64,000 bases of DNA from Tetrahymena thermophila SB210 (Eukaryota; Ciliophora; Oligohymenophorea; Hymenostomatida; Tetrahymenidae): the NCBI RefSeq assembly GCF_000189635.1, contig NW_002476162.1, positions 1 to 64,000 of the forward strand, written 5' to 3'. Positions 1-12,186 of the stretch are shown here, piece by piece; position 1 is the stretch's first letter; each line of letters starts with the position of its first letter. The position numbers and the translations under genes were made by a program. The notes below the pieces were generated by a model that was not told the DNA's origin, did not search any database, and saw only the letters and a program-made list of their open reading frames with translations.

Positions 1-25
1 CCAACCCCAACCCCAACCCCAACCC
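1..25. repeat. Telomere, C4A2 repeats
   Basis: The window begins with about four tandem copies of CCCCAA, read 5' to 3' on the plus strand, and they stop abruptly at unique AT-rich sequence. This orientation and unit are those of a Tetrahymena-type macronuclear chromosome end, so base 1 is at or very near the physical left end. The first gene starts only about 540 bases inward. Confidence 0.95.
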
Positions 26-564
26 TATTTATTTTTATAATAATTTAAGTAAAATTTCATTTATTTTTTAGTTATTTTAATTTTTATTTGTAAATTTACA
101 AACTTCCTAAAATTAATTTAATTATTTAAATCTAATTTAAAATAATTTAATAAATTCAAAACAATTCAACACTTAACATTTTCAAAAAAACTATTTGTGA
201 TAAAATATTTTTTAGATTTAAGAGAAGCATAAAAGAGTTTTATGATGAAACAACAATAAATATTGAAAATAATCATTTTAAATTTGACAAAAAAAATTTA
301 AGAATGTTTTATGCAATATTTTTTTATTGAAAGATTTGAGTTAATAATGAACAATAAATAAACATCCTTTTAAGATAAGAAATAAAATAAATAGTATTCT
401 ATCAAAGAAGTTATTAGATATAAAGAAGGAAAATATAAATATATACAAGCAGATAGCCTTAAGATATTAATGTTCTTATTAATTAACATAAGCAAGAAAG
501 CTTTTCTTTATTAAATATTGAATTAATTAAAATATAAAGATAATTATTTAGGTAATTAATAACA

Positions 565-1410
565 ATGGCTTTAAGAAGAATTTTAGCAAATTAAGCTAAG
601 CTTAATTAAAAGTTAGCTTAAACTAATAGAAATTATCATTATGATTTTTGCGGAAGAGCCTATATGGGTATTTAATTTAGCATGAAAAATATGAAAAAAT
701 TTTCTTTGACAAATTTTTTAAATCATTATTTGACATGATTTCAATCTATTTTATTTGCTGCAAATCATTTCAATATTTTTAATTTATATTTTATTAGGTA
801 ATCCTGCTGTTTAAAGCCCTCCTAAGGAATTTTTCAATTATCATTATGTTCCTGATAATTACCCTGATGCTCTTTCAGGTTTTAGAATTGCTTATAGAGA
901 TCCTTTTGAAGTTTAACACGTTTTCGCATACGAAAATTGGGAATATCAGTAATAATTTAATCACACTTCTTAAATAAATAAGGCTAAATGAAATTGATAG
1001 TTTGAAAAGCAATAATAAAATATATAAATTAATATGTAGAAAAAGGGATATAAAATCAATTTAATCAAATGGATGAAAATTAATTCATTTTATTTAGCAG
1101 ATATTTAATTTATCAAACATAAAATTTATATGCTAACTTAAATTTTCTATATAACAGATATGATGGATAATGGTGGAGCATGGGTTCATTGGCTTGTAAT
1201 GTTTTATTCTTCTGCACACCTCTTTTCTTATACCTTATTCTATAAGTTGAAGAAGTAAATACCATTATTTTTTAATATTTAAATATTAATTACATTCTTT
1301 TTAATATTGATAATTAGTTAAACTCTGAAAAGAGAGGAGGAACTTCAAACAAATTTTATCACAACAATGCTGGTTTCTTCCACTTCTAAATCTATGACAA
1401 TAAGCAATGA
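565..1410 (+). CDS. Small single-pass membrane protein, probably mitochondrial
   Basis: Four exons (565-667, 798-948, 1158-1254, 1318-1410) give 147 residues with the ciliate code, and all splice phases agree. The N-terminus (MALRRILANQAKLNQK) is basic and free of acidic residues, as in mitochondrial presequences. A tyrosine/proline-rich middle follows, then one hydrophobic segment around residues 92-112 containing two cysteines, and a short polar tail. Length, one membrane span and aromatic-rich loops resemble accessory subunits of the inner-membrane respiratory chain. Motifs such as RDPF and a Trp-rich stretch before the span faintly recall NDUFB8-like complex I subunits, but I cannot assign it. 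The exon 3 frame was chosen because it alone keeps phase with both neighbours and gives a clean membrane helix. It is the gene nearest the telomere. Confidence 0.7.
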
Positions 1411-2076
1411 TAATTAAGTTATTAGCAAATATAATTAACAAATACTATTATAGTTTGATTTCAATTAATTGCATTTGTTAGTAGCTTGCATTTATTTTCA
1501 TTAAGATCTTTCAATGACTCACTCTTATTGATTCAACAGCTATATAAATAAACAACAAACTAACTAACTAACAATACATACAAAAAATAACTAAATAAAT
1601 ATATTCACTTTCATCTTTTTTCAAAAATAAATTATTTTAATCCTTTTCTAATAATGTTTATTTCTAAAATAAATATCCTAATATTAATTTTACTTACTAA
1701 CTTAATTTTTGAATTATTATCGATGATTATTTTTTACTTGTTATATACACTAGAATATTAATTTAATATGATAATTTAAAATCTATAAAGATCTTTAAAG
1801 TTGTTAATACTACTTTAAAATTATAAAATATATTTTTTCATATATGAATTTTGGCATACATACTTCATACTATATGCATAGTGTATGTTGTTTTGTCTTA
1901 TTTACAATACTTGCAAACGAATTAATGTATCTTGAAATATAAATTAGAAGAAGCAGAAAAAAAGTCAAAGAAACAAATAAATTTAATATTGATTTTCATT
2001 GAAGGGTAATATTAATAAATCTTTATCAAATAGTAATTGAAATTAAAAGCAAACCACATACTCAAAAATAGGAGAA

Positions 2077-4143
2077 ATGTTTTAGGCTATTAAAAGCATA
2101 GAATTATAAACTAAGAGCTTGTTCTGCTAACTTTAAAATGGCTTCAAGAGAACAAGTGCATCCTAGAAGTTAAGATAAAAAATTAAATATCGTTCAAGCC
2201 GCCCTGATAAATTTAAATTAGTTAGTAAACTCGGAAAATTTGATTTCACAAAGCCAAATCTTAGTTTCCCTGTTAGCATCCCTCTCAAATTAAGCTATGT
2301 TTATCAACCCGCAAAGCATACTCCTAATTTGCCTACTCATGATTTTTTAAATTTTAAAACTATGACAGGAAACGAAATTTTGTTAAATCTTGAAAATTAT
2401 GAAAATTTGAGACCATCTGAAATTTGCGGTGCATTAATCGAACTTTCCAAAAGAGAAGGACATGAAGGTAAAATATACTTAAATTAATTATAAAACTATA
2501 GATTTTCAGATTAAAAATAGCTATTATAGTTTTATCAATAAATCTGCAATCATAAACATTAATTAGACATATTTCAGTAGCTAATAAGACTTTAAACTAG
2601 TCAAAGTGCAGAAAAAAAAGCTAGTTTATTGTATAGCTAAGTAGATATATTAACAAAAAAGTAGCAACGAATTAAAAAAAAGCATATCAAATTAATTTAC
2701 ATAATATCAAAACTTTTACTTCAATTAAAATTTAAATCTGTTTAATATTTAAGTATAAAAAAATAATTGTAATAAGCATTTTTAAATGAGAATTAAATCA
2801 TAAAATTAATTTAATTTTATCTAAGTCAAGTGATCAAAACGTTTAAAATTTTAAATAAATCTAAAAAAAATAAAAAGAAATTAAAACAATTTTAAAAGAT
2901 AATCAGTTATAAAAATAACCAAACAATAGAAATAATAAATAGATAAAAGTCTATCAAAATAATTTCTAAAGCAGAACTAAACATGAGTAACTAAATTTAG
3001 CAAAAGATATTAATTGAATATGAATGCAGGTTTCTTAAAAAAACTATGCTGTTTCACCTAATTTAAATTGTTTAGTAACATACATAAATAGTAAATCAAC
3101 CAATATAACAAAATTGTTATAAAAATTGAATTTTAAATTATGGAAATTCAACTTTTATATTAATTAAGCATAAGCTTACCTATTAATAAAAATGATTAAA
3201 TGAATATTTTTGATTAAGATGTCAAATTTATTTTAAGGATAAATATAATTATTATAAAAAATTAAATAACTTTTGAAGTAATCTATATTTTAATTGATGA
3301 TATTAAATTATAAATAGAAATCAATTGGAACGAACATGAATGGGTTGCAGCAACAACTGAGCATGTTACCAAAATGATGCCTACTTATACTCCTAGTGTA
3401 GTTTGCTATTTAATGGTTGCTTTCTAAAGATTGAGAATCACACACGAAAAGTTATGGAAAAATCTCACATTTGCTATTGAAAAGACCATTCATAAATTTA
3501 ATGCTAAATCTTTCGCTTACACTTATATTGCTTACTTAGAAGACACTAGCAGAAGTTCTGAAGAATTCCGTAAGAAACTCGTTGAATTGTTACCAATTCA
3601 CTTACATTAAATGAATCCCAACTAATTAACTAGATGCTTCGAATTAACTTTCGAAAGAGGTTACATGAACGAGTATCTTTTCGAATAACATTTCCATGTT
3701 TTATATTGGAGAAGAAACGTCTGGTTCGGAGTCAATAACATTATTAAAGTTCTTGAAATCTATCCTAAACTCAATTTTGTTGTAAGATTTACTCTAATTA
3801 TTTTTTTTAAAATAATCAAACTATTTTTCATTACAAGGATGATTGCGATTTCTTTGAAGGTGCTATTCTAGCTAATATTCCTAAAGTTAAGACTCAATTA
3901 AATGAATAAAATACTAAAGCCTTAATTGAAGCAATCTAAGCTCTTGAATCTAAATACCCTGACTTAAAAATTAACAGCACCCTTAAGTTCTTAAATACTC
4001 ATCTTACTTTCTGTCAAACAAAGCTTAAAGCTATCGAAAATTCTAAATTCTATAAAATAGTTCTTAACGATTTCGAATATTACAAGATTAAGGAATCCCA
4101 AAGATTAGAAAAAGAAGCCAAGCAAGCCGAGAAAACCAATTGA
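2077..4143 (+). CDS. Helical protein with mitochondrial-type N-terminus, unknown function
   Basis: Three exons (2077-2467, 3318-3781, 3838-4143) encode 386 residues ending in TGA, with consistent phases. Residues 1-60 are rich in Lys, Arg, Ser and Gln and nearly lack acids, typical of a mitochondrial targeting region. The remainder reads as successive amphipathic helices (for example GALIELSKREG and MNPNQLTRCFELTFERG) of the kind seen in helical-repeat organelle RNA-binding proteins. No PPR or RAP signature could be confirmed by eye. The C-terminal 100 residues are Lys/Glu-rich and probably helical. The first intron is 850 bases, far longer than most introns here, and no exon-like stretch is visible in it. 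It follows another probable mitochondrial gene in the same orientation. Function not recognised. Confidence 0.75.
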
Positions 4144-5488
4144 TATTTAAAATAATTTATTTACAATAAAGCAAGCTTTTCTAATTGAAAATAACATTAA
4201 ATATGAAAAGTTAGCTCTTGGCTATTTAGTTAGTTTTAGTTTGCAAAATAAAATATTAGAATTAGTTATGCTATTTATAAACTCTGTAATATTGTAAAGT
4301 TAGTTATGCTATTAATTTAATTGTGACAATTGTTATTTAAAAATAAATATGTTTAAAATTATTTTGTTAACACTATCGTTAAATTCTTTATGTAATTTAT
4401 ATTTACTTATCTTAAAATAATGATCTAGATAATTATTTCTTGCTTTTATTTCTTCTTAATTTGGTTAATTAATAAGTATTTCTACTTTGCTTTAATATCT
4501 TATTTTTCATAAGAAAATAAAAGTATTTGATCAAACAAACTCCAATAATAGGCATAAAAAAATTAAGCAAATTAACAAACAAAGAAATGGAGTAATTACT
4601 AAATTGTTTTATCTTTTCTTGCTTTGTAGATTAATTTATTCATTTATCTTTGATTTTAAATTAAGTAAAGACTCTGACTAAAAGCCGAGACTACTTAAAA
4701 CAGCTGAGAAGCACAAATAGGAGTAGAATTAGGTTGAATTGTTGATCTAAAAATTAAAAGATAAATTTAAGTATAAACAATTTAGAATTGAATCATTAAG
4801 GACCTTTAATTAGTATTAATAAGAGTAATTTTTTTTAATGGTTAAATTTTAATTAATCTTGAACCAAAAGTAAAAAACTCAAGTTAAAAATGGAGTAAAT
4901 GGAAGAAACTTACCCTCTAATAATCATAAATAGTTTTGCTTTTACATATTACATAAACAGAAAGCAAACTAATATTAGAAGATTAGGATTTTCAGTTGGT
5001 AAAACCAATTAATTCATTAACAAAAACATTATATTTTTTTCAAATTTATATATTAAAGGAGTCATGTGCACTTGCTACTTTTTGATGGTATTTTTTGGTG
5101 AGGAGTAAATGTTTTATCGAAATCTTTTATTGCACGATAGTCCTCAACAATCTTATTTAAGATAAAAGTAATTGTTAATTTTTTAATACTTGAAATTAAA
5201 AAATAATTTATTTATTGTCTAAGCTTTCTAGATGTTTCCCATAATGATTTTATTTTTTTACATTTAATTTAAAAAGATTTATAAATGTATTTCCAGACTC
5301 TTACTATACTAAATCTCTTATTGAGATAGAAAACTAGAAAAAAAAATTAATATAAACTGAAAAGCCTTAGCCTATTTAACTAAATTGAACTTCTGAGAAA
5401 TAAATATAAAAATTTATAAATATGTATGTACATAGATTATTTAATTAAAACAAGTTTATTAATTAATTAACTAAGCAGTAGTAGTAAT
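4144..5488. other. Intergenic region with a possible small gene remnant
   Basis: Mostly AT-rich spacer. Two patches look slightly coding. On the minus strand, 5151 to 5062 reads 29 mixed-composition residues (beginning IVEDYRAIKDFDK) before TGA and is preceded by a plausible splice acceptor, but no upstream exon in the right phase with a start was found. On the plus strand a 52-codon frame starts at 4587. Neither is convincing; the minus-strand patch may be the last exon of a short gene or a decayed one. Confidence 0.25.
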
Positions 5489-7488
5489 TCAATTTTCATA
5501 TTCTTCCCTTTGCTCTTCTTCATGTTCTTCATTATACTCTAAATCTATTGGTGGATATCCTATAATAGCATCTCTTCTATCTATTAACACTAAGCATTTA
5601 GAATTCTTATTCCACAACACCTTATTTACACTGAACTATTTTCCATCTTTATTTATTTATTAATTGATAAAAGAAATATTATCTTTTAATCCTAATTTTG
5701 TTAGCTTTTAATTTACATTATGGTAATTCGCAAACTGATGCTCCGTCAAGTGACCAAAAGTATATTTTGTTAGATCCTATTTTATTCAAAACTTAATATA
5801 AAATAAGATTTTTATAAACAAAATACCTGCATATATAATTAAATTATTTGAATTGTGTGACCATAAAAAGCCTTTGACAGGATTTTAAAGTAAAATGATA
5901 TATCTGAGTTCAAGCAGAGACACTTCCCAAATAAATACAGCATTAGGGAAACTTGCTATTAATTTTGATAGTAATAAATAATAATTTGAATTATTGCAAA
6001 TATTTAAACATACCTGATTTAGAAGCTATATAATTCGCATTAAAGCTAAAAGTAACATCAGTTACACCTGATTATTACGATTTATCTGTAGATTGTTTTG
6101 CTCCTGGTAGTTTATTTATTGACTCATCAATTACAACTATTAATTATTAGTTTCAAATTAAAAATGCATTTGTTTTCATATTAATTTTACATTGTGTTGT
6201 AGTTCTATCAACTAAGTGTTAAGCATTTAAAAGGGTGCTATTTTATTCTCTATAAACTACCTAATATATTATTTTGATTAAAGCAAATTTAAGATAAATC
6301 TTTATAAAATAAATTACTGCATTAGAATATTCTTTAATATTGGCTTTATGTTCAAGTTCAGTGATTATTTTCCATGTTAAAGTGTTCACTAATCTGATCT
6401 ATTTAATTTAAATATCTTACTCATATATAAATATACAATTTATATATTACCTTCTCATCATAACTTCCTATAGCCACAAAGTTAGGAGTATTTGACAATT
6501 CTACACATTTAATTCCCAAAGCATATTCATATGGTTGAATCCTTTAAATGAGACCATTTGAGGGGTGATAAACTAAAAATTTATACTTATTTAAAAAAAG
6601 AATTTCAATCAAACTATTTTTCACGCTTTAAACTAATTAATTAACTAACTTACATTTATAGAACTGTCCCAAACCAATATACTTCCATCATCTTTAGACC
6701 ATTAAATATCGACCAAGTCCATAGTATCAACTTAAAAATGCTAATATTTTTACTTATATTATAGCTGAAAAATAATAGTAAATATTTACATTAACCAATT
6801 TCCAATCTTTAGTGTAATAAATCCCAATGTAATCCTTAATATCTCTCCTTTCTGCTAAAGCCATAAACTTACCATCAGAAGAAAAACTTAAACCTTTAGA
6901 TTATTTTAAGTATATTTTTAATAAATTTGTAATACTTTTAGTTACCTTTATCAGTATACTTAGGATTTTTTATGAGGTATTATTGTTTATCAGTTAAGCT
7001 GTAAATAGTTGCTTTCATCTAAAATATATTTTAATATTTTTGATTATTTTAAAGACTTAAATGAAATAAATACTTAGAAATCTGAGAATGTAATTATACT
7101 TCTTGAGTCTGGTGCCCAAACTGCATGCAACAGACCACAAGCTTAGTCTACTATTTTACATATCCATTATTCATCATTAAAATTTTTAACTTCAACTGTA
7201 TTGCTATTAGATTATACAACTAATATAAGCTAATTATCAGGAGAGAATTCCATGTGAGTAATTATATCTTAGAATGAGTAAACATTTCTATTAATAAGCT
7301 CTTAATTTATGTCTTTAATCTTTTAATTTTTTTAGAATATATTATAAATATAATAAATCAGCTAACCTAAAGGAGCTTTAATCAAAGTATTTTACCAAAA
7401 TTTTAGATCCATTTGATATAGCAATCAATGATGAATCCTATGAAAAAATAGCAGAACAAGCTCCTTAAATTATGTTTGAAAATTGCAT
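5489..7488 (-). CDS. WRAP73: WRAP73 (WDR8) orthologue, WD-repeat centrosomal/spindle protein
   Basis: Twelve exons, all in phase: 7396-7488, 7074-7319, 6946-7018, 6790-6893, 6654-6740, 6451-6585, 6318-6398, 6191-6260, 6014-6136, 5827-5955, 5717-5776, 5489-5682. They give 464 residues; human WRAP73 is about 460. Hallmarks seen along the length are CKI followed by a W-x-PDSRSI block, the diagnostic MALAERRDIKDYI segment, WSKDDGSILVWD, EYALGIKCVELS, IGSYDEKIRLVN, ASFPNAVFIWEV and GSNKIYFWSLDG. Together these fit two stacked WD-repeat propellers. In other eukaryotes WRAP73 partners SSX2IP at centrosomes and spindle poles, so a basal-body or microtubule-organising role is likely here (inference). 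The intron at 5683-5716 is only 34 bases. The N-terminal ATG places the first exon in register with the human protein. Confidence 0.92.
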
Positions 7489-9654
7489 TTTTGTATTTTT
7501 ATATTAATGTCTAAATTGAATAAATTCTATTTTTATTAATTAATTCACTTATTTTGAAAATTATTGTTGGATTTGTTAGCTAATGCAAATTAATTAATAA
7601 AAATTTTAAATTTCTAAATTTTTTGAATTCAATCCATCAATTATATCTATCTATCTATGCTTTCTAAGATATATAGTATTTTATTCGCTAAACAAAAACT
7701 GGACATATCAGTTTTTAAAGTAAATAAAATTTGCAATATAATCTAATAAATTTCTATTTTTAATCAAATATATTTTGCTCTCTTTGAAAATTAGCTAGTT
7801 CTTAATATAAATAATAAAAAAATGCATAGTTTTTTATATATATAGATCATTTTTAAACATTTAATAGTAGTGTTAACTACATATAAGATAATAAGACTTG
7901 TATTTCCTGAATAAATAAAGGCTTTTTATACACTTCTCCTTTGATGTTGTATGAAAACGTCAAAAAATCCATCTTTCATCTTTAAATATGGATTAAAATG
8001 AATTAAATGTGAGAATTTGTTAGTTAATAAAACATAAAAAATAATTGATTAAAATTGGTATTTAGAAGTAGAATAAGTTCAATATTATATAAAAAATTTT
8101 AAATTTCAATATTTAATTGTAATAATATTAATTTTATTTGTGAATTAATATATTTATATGAAATTTTAATAAAATATTTTTTTCGAACTTTATTAACAGC
8201 TTAAATAAAATTGCACAATGTTTGAATTTTATTAAAGTTTTTTTATTAAAAAAAATGATAAGCAAAAAATTTTAATGTCATAAAAATAAAAAATATTTAA
8301 TTATTTTTAAATAGTTTGTTTCTCCTCTTAATATATTACAATAAAAAAGAAGTATTGTTATTTATCATGATTTGATTTTTTTTAAGGTAGTAAAATTGGA
8401 AAAAATTAGATGAAAATATATAACAATTAAGAAACTCTTTAAATATAAATTGAAGATAATATTATTAAACAGCTAATCAAAAAGTTAAAAACTTAGAATT
8501 TACCAATACCAATTTTAGATATTAAATTCTGATAAATAATAATATTATCAAAATTTCTTTTTATAATTTGATCTTTTTTTTAACAAAACACCATTTTAAC
8601 GCTCACATTTAAAAGAAAATAACTTAAAAACGTAAATTTTAAAATAAATAAATAAAGAAATATTTCTAAAGAAATGGTTAGAGGCTAGAGGAGCTACTAA
8701 AAATATAGTTTATTTTTTAAATAAATCAGCTTTATACACTAATTATGAAATAATTTCAATCAATTTTATCTCATTTTTTAATAAAGCCATATTTATTTTA
8801 AAATTTAAAAATAATTATTTTTCTACTCTCAAAAATATAAAAATATGGAGTAAAATTGCACACAAAATAAAGCATTCTTTCTATAAAACTATTTAAACTT
8901 ATAACAATACTTCTTAAAATACAATATTATTCATAGTATTCAACTCTTATAAAGAAATGTAAATAAAACAAAATGATTTTTAACATGATATTAATTAACA
9001 GTATTCTTTGTATTCCTTTTTATTTTAACTACTGTTTTTGTCTATTTTTACTCTGATCTCCCTCAAATAGAAAACAATATTAATAAAAAAGCTTCACTTA
9101 ATAGATATATTACACAAAAAAAAATAAATTATCTCCTAATATGTATTTTTAAAAAGCAAACTACCATTGTCAGCTATTAATTTTCCATGCTTTCTTAATT
9201 ACTGAAGAATCAGATGAATTTTATGTGAATTTAAATAAAATTTACATTTTAATTTCTTTTTTTATAGAAAGGAGATAACTATTATTATAAAAGAATATAA
9301 ATGGCACTTTATATTTTACTTATATAAAATATAATTTGACAAGAAATAAAGCTTTTTATCATTTGAGTAAAGATATTTTGAATTTAGCTGCTAATTTTAG
9401 TTGAAATTAAATATTTGGACTGTATGTGAGATATTTCTAATTTGATTTAGAAGTTTTACATGAATTTTACTTTTCTTCTAGCAGATTTTAGGTATTGTCT
9501 TAAGGAAGTTGTTTAAAAAAGTTTACTTATATCGCGACAAATTATTTAATTCAGAAAAATAATTAATTATTTATTGATCAAAAACCAAAATACAAGAAAA
9601 AGAAAATAACATAGAATCTTACCATAAAAAAGTAAATATATACATACGTTTTAA
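7489..9654. other. Intergenic, AT-rich
   Basis: About 2.2 kb of A/T-rich sequence between the divergently oriented WRAP73 and RBR ligase genes. It presumably carries both promoters. I saw no coding-like frame, repeat array or structured RNA in it. Confidence 0.6.
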
Positions 9655-10764
9655 ATGTAAATGAGGAGATAACAAAGTGATACAGTAGAGAGTATGCAAA
9701 CACCAATAGCTGCAACTTTTATTGAGTGCGAAATATGTTTTAGTGATTTTCAAAGCAAATTATAGCCAGGATGCATTGAAGGCGACTATGAGTGTACTAG
9801 TTAAATGTGCTAATAGTGTTTATCTTAATGGATTATAAAGCAAATCCATGACCTCAACTTTAACATAGAGAGCAATATCTTTAAGTGTCCTAATTAAACA
9901 TGCAAAAAGCAAATTCATGTTCTTGACAAGTTTTTAGAAAGCCAAATGGATGTAAATGAGAAACTCCAAATTGAAAAGGAAATGACACAGAAATACTTAT
10001 AGATTAGCAGAGATACTGTAAGCTGCCCAAAGTGTAACACATATTTCATTGGGACAGATGCTTTCTGTAAAGGAGAATACAAGTGTTTGGAATGTCAATT
10101 CTAATGGATCGATAAATCAAAAATAGAAGTTAGCCTTTTCACTTAGAGATTCTATCAAGAAGTGTTTACATACATTTTTTAAATAATGTTTACTCAATAC
10201 TGCCCTAAGTGTGGAATTAGCATACAAAAAAATGGAGGATGTCTACATATGACCTGCAAGAAATGCGATTTTGAGTTTTGTTGGTTATGTAAATAAAATT
10301 ATAACACTCATGAAGATTTAAGATGCGTCGCTTACATTTTTACGATGAAGAGTCTAACTATATACGTTTTTTTCAATATACTTGTTATATTTAACTCAGA
10401 AATGATCTTCTACTCATCTATATTTTGGATAATATCTGCCTTCTTTAAGTTTATTTATTACAACCTCTTCATTTTAATTGCTTGGTTTATTCTAAGTACA
10501 TTTTACAGTTATATCAAAATGCTTTAACCTTCATTGAAAATAGGAATTTACTAAAAAAACGAAAAGAAAAGAAAATGCTTAGCTTTGTGTTTTATAATGA
10601 TAATTTCAATGGTTGTTTTCCTTGGACTGACATATTTCCTCGAGCATTCTCTCACTAATGTTTTGACATTCTGCTTCTATGAGTGTATAGCACTCGCAGC
10701 TGCATATTTGCTTTATAAATCGAGATAATTTTTCCATTAAACATGGTTGAAATATGTCTATTGA
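9655..10764 (+). CDS. RBR-type (RING-IBR-RING) E3 ubiquitin ligase, membrane-anchored
   Basis: A single uninterrupted exon. Two in-frame ATGs (9655, 9661) could start it, giving 369 or 367 residues; numbering here is from 9661. RING1 begins with C23-x2-C26 and ends near a CPNQTCK pair. The IBR follows (SCPKC near residue 120, later KCLEC). RING2 carries [13 protein letters not shown] and CWLC; C199 in HMTC is the position of the catalytic thioester cysteine of RBR ligases, so the enzyme should be active. After RING2 come four hydrophobic segments in two hairpins, so the ligase is probably anchored in an organelle membrane, like the RNF144 and RNF19 groups. It probably ubiquitinates membrane or membrane-proximal targets (inference from family). 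Confidence 0.9.
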
Positions 10765-12186
10765 ATTGAAAAAAGCTAATTAAATCCATAGAGTTTATTT
10801 AATATATAAAATAAATTATTTCAACAAAATTAATTAAATCCCTAAAAATAGTCATATTACCAAAGTCATTTATTATTAGTTGGTTTAAACTGCTACAATT
10901 ATCTATTTCTCAAGCACTAAGCTAACTAATTAACAAACATTACTTACTTAATAAAATTTTACTTTATTATGTTTTCAATTAATTATTATTATTATTAATT
11001 TTTATTAAATAATAAATTTTCACTTTCATATTATGCGTTTGTATTTCTAATTAAAGTTAAAATACTAAAAATTAAAAAAAATGTATTGTCTTCTTTATCT
11101 AATTTTAAGGTGTAACATTTATAATTTTTTAAATTTCAATCCAATAGTTCATATTAATTTTACCCATTCCTAAAAAAATTACAAAATATCTTTCAATTTT
11201 TGGTATATTAACTTTTTATTTAATTAATTTTTGTGAGAAAATAAATAAATAAACAAATAATTTATAAAAGTTTTTAATATAGAGGAAAAACATAAAACCA
11301 AAAAAAGAATAACAAAGAAAAGATTATTTTTAAGTTTTTGAAAGCAAAACTGTTGATTTCTCTCCTAAATCCTCCTTAGTTTTTAAATATTTTAAAATGA
11401 TTATTATGATTTAAGTTGATCCCAATTAAGTATTATCTTAAAAATAAAATAAACTATCATATAATCAGATTAACAGTTTTAATGTTAAAAAATAATCTTT
11501 TCAAATATTCTAAATATCTTTCTATTCTTAGAAAGGGATATTTCAAAAAAATAAAATAAATGCATGCTAGCAAACAATAACGCAAATTCTCTTTTAGATT
11601 TAATAAAATATAATTAGCTATTATTTAAAATATAGGAAGCTTCATAGGCTTGAGAGGATGAATGTGTGTGAGATTGAGCTTCTTTGAAAATTTTTGAAAA
11701 AAATAAAGATAAAAATTTAAATAAAAAAATTCAAATAAATAAAAATTAAACAAAAAAATTCAAATAAATTTAAAAAATAATTAAAAAAATTAAAATAATA
11801 GACAAACAACAAAAAGCAAATTACAAAACAAATAAACAGAATAAAATAAAATTTGTAAATTCAAATAAAAAACAATATATTATAAAATTTTTTATTTTTA
11901 TATTAAAGCCAAATTGCTGTTAAAATTTTTAAATATTTATTTTCAGAATTATTTGAAATAAACGTGAGAAATGATTAAAAATACAACATTGAAAATAATT
12001 AAACTATTTTGATATCATTTAGAATTTAGAAAATATTAATTGATTTTTACTTATTTTTCATTTAAAATATGATATTTTTTTTAGTTTACAATGATAAATA
12101 TTTTTTAATCACAAGGAAAGAAAAAAAAATGATTTGCATTTAATAGTATTTTGACTAGATTATATTAGTCTATTTTTAAGTTTTTA
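10765..12186. other. Intergenic, AT-rich
   Basis: Spacer between two convergent genes. It includes simple A-rich tracts around 11690-11880 with short irregular tandem motifs of the form AATTCAAATAAA. No gene seen. Confidence 0.6.

Noticed and set aside
1158-1254. Alternative frame of exon 3 in the first gene (reads a Trp/His-rich segment)
   Set aside because: It cannot be joined in phase to exon 2 or to exon 4; the chosen frame fits both and yields a proper membrane helix.
4587-4745. 52-codon plus-strand ORF (MEQLLNCF...)
   Set aside because: Short, no conserved motif and close to chance expectation when only TGA is a stop.
5183-5243. MGN-starting 34-codon frame on the minus strand as a third acylated protein
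   Set aside because: The product quickly becomes low-complexity and its only splice donor gives the wrong phase for the downstream coding-like exon.
10345-10527. Short standard-code ORF on the plus strand with hydrophobic product
   Set aside because: It is an internal in-frame piece of the RBR ligase (its first membrane hairpin), bounded only because TAA/TAG are read as stops in the standard code.
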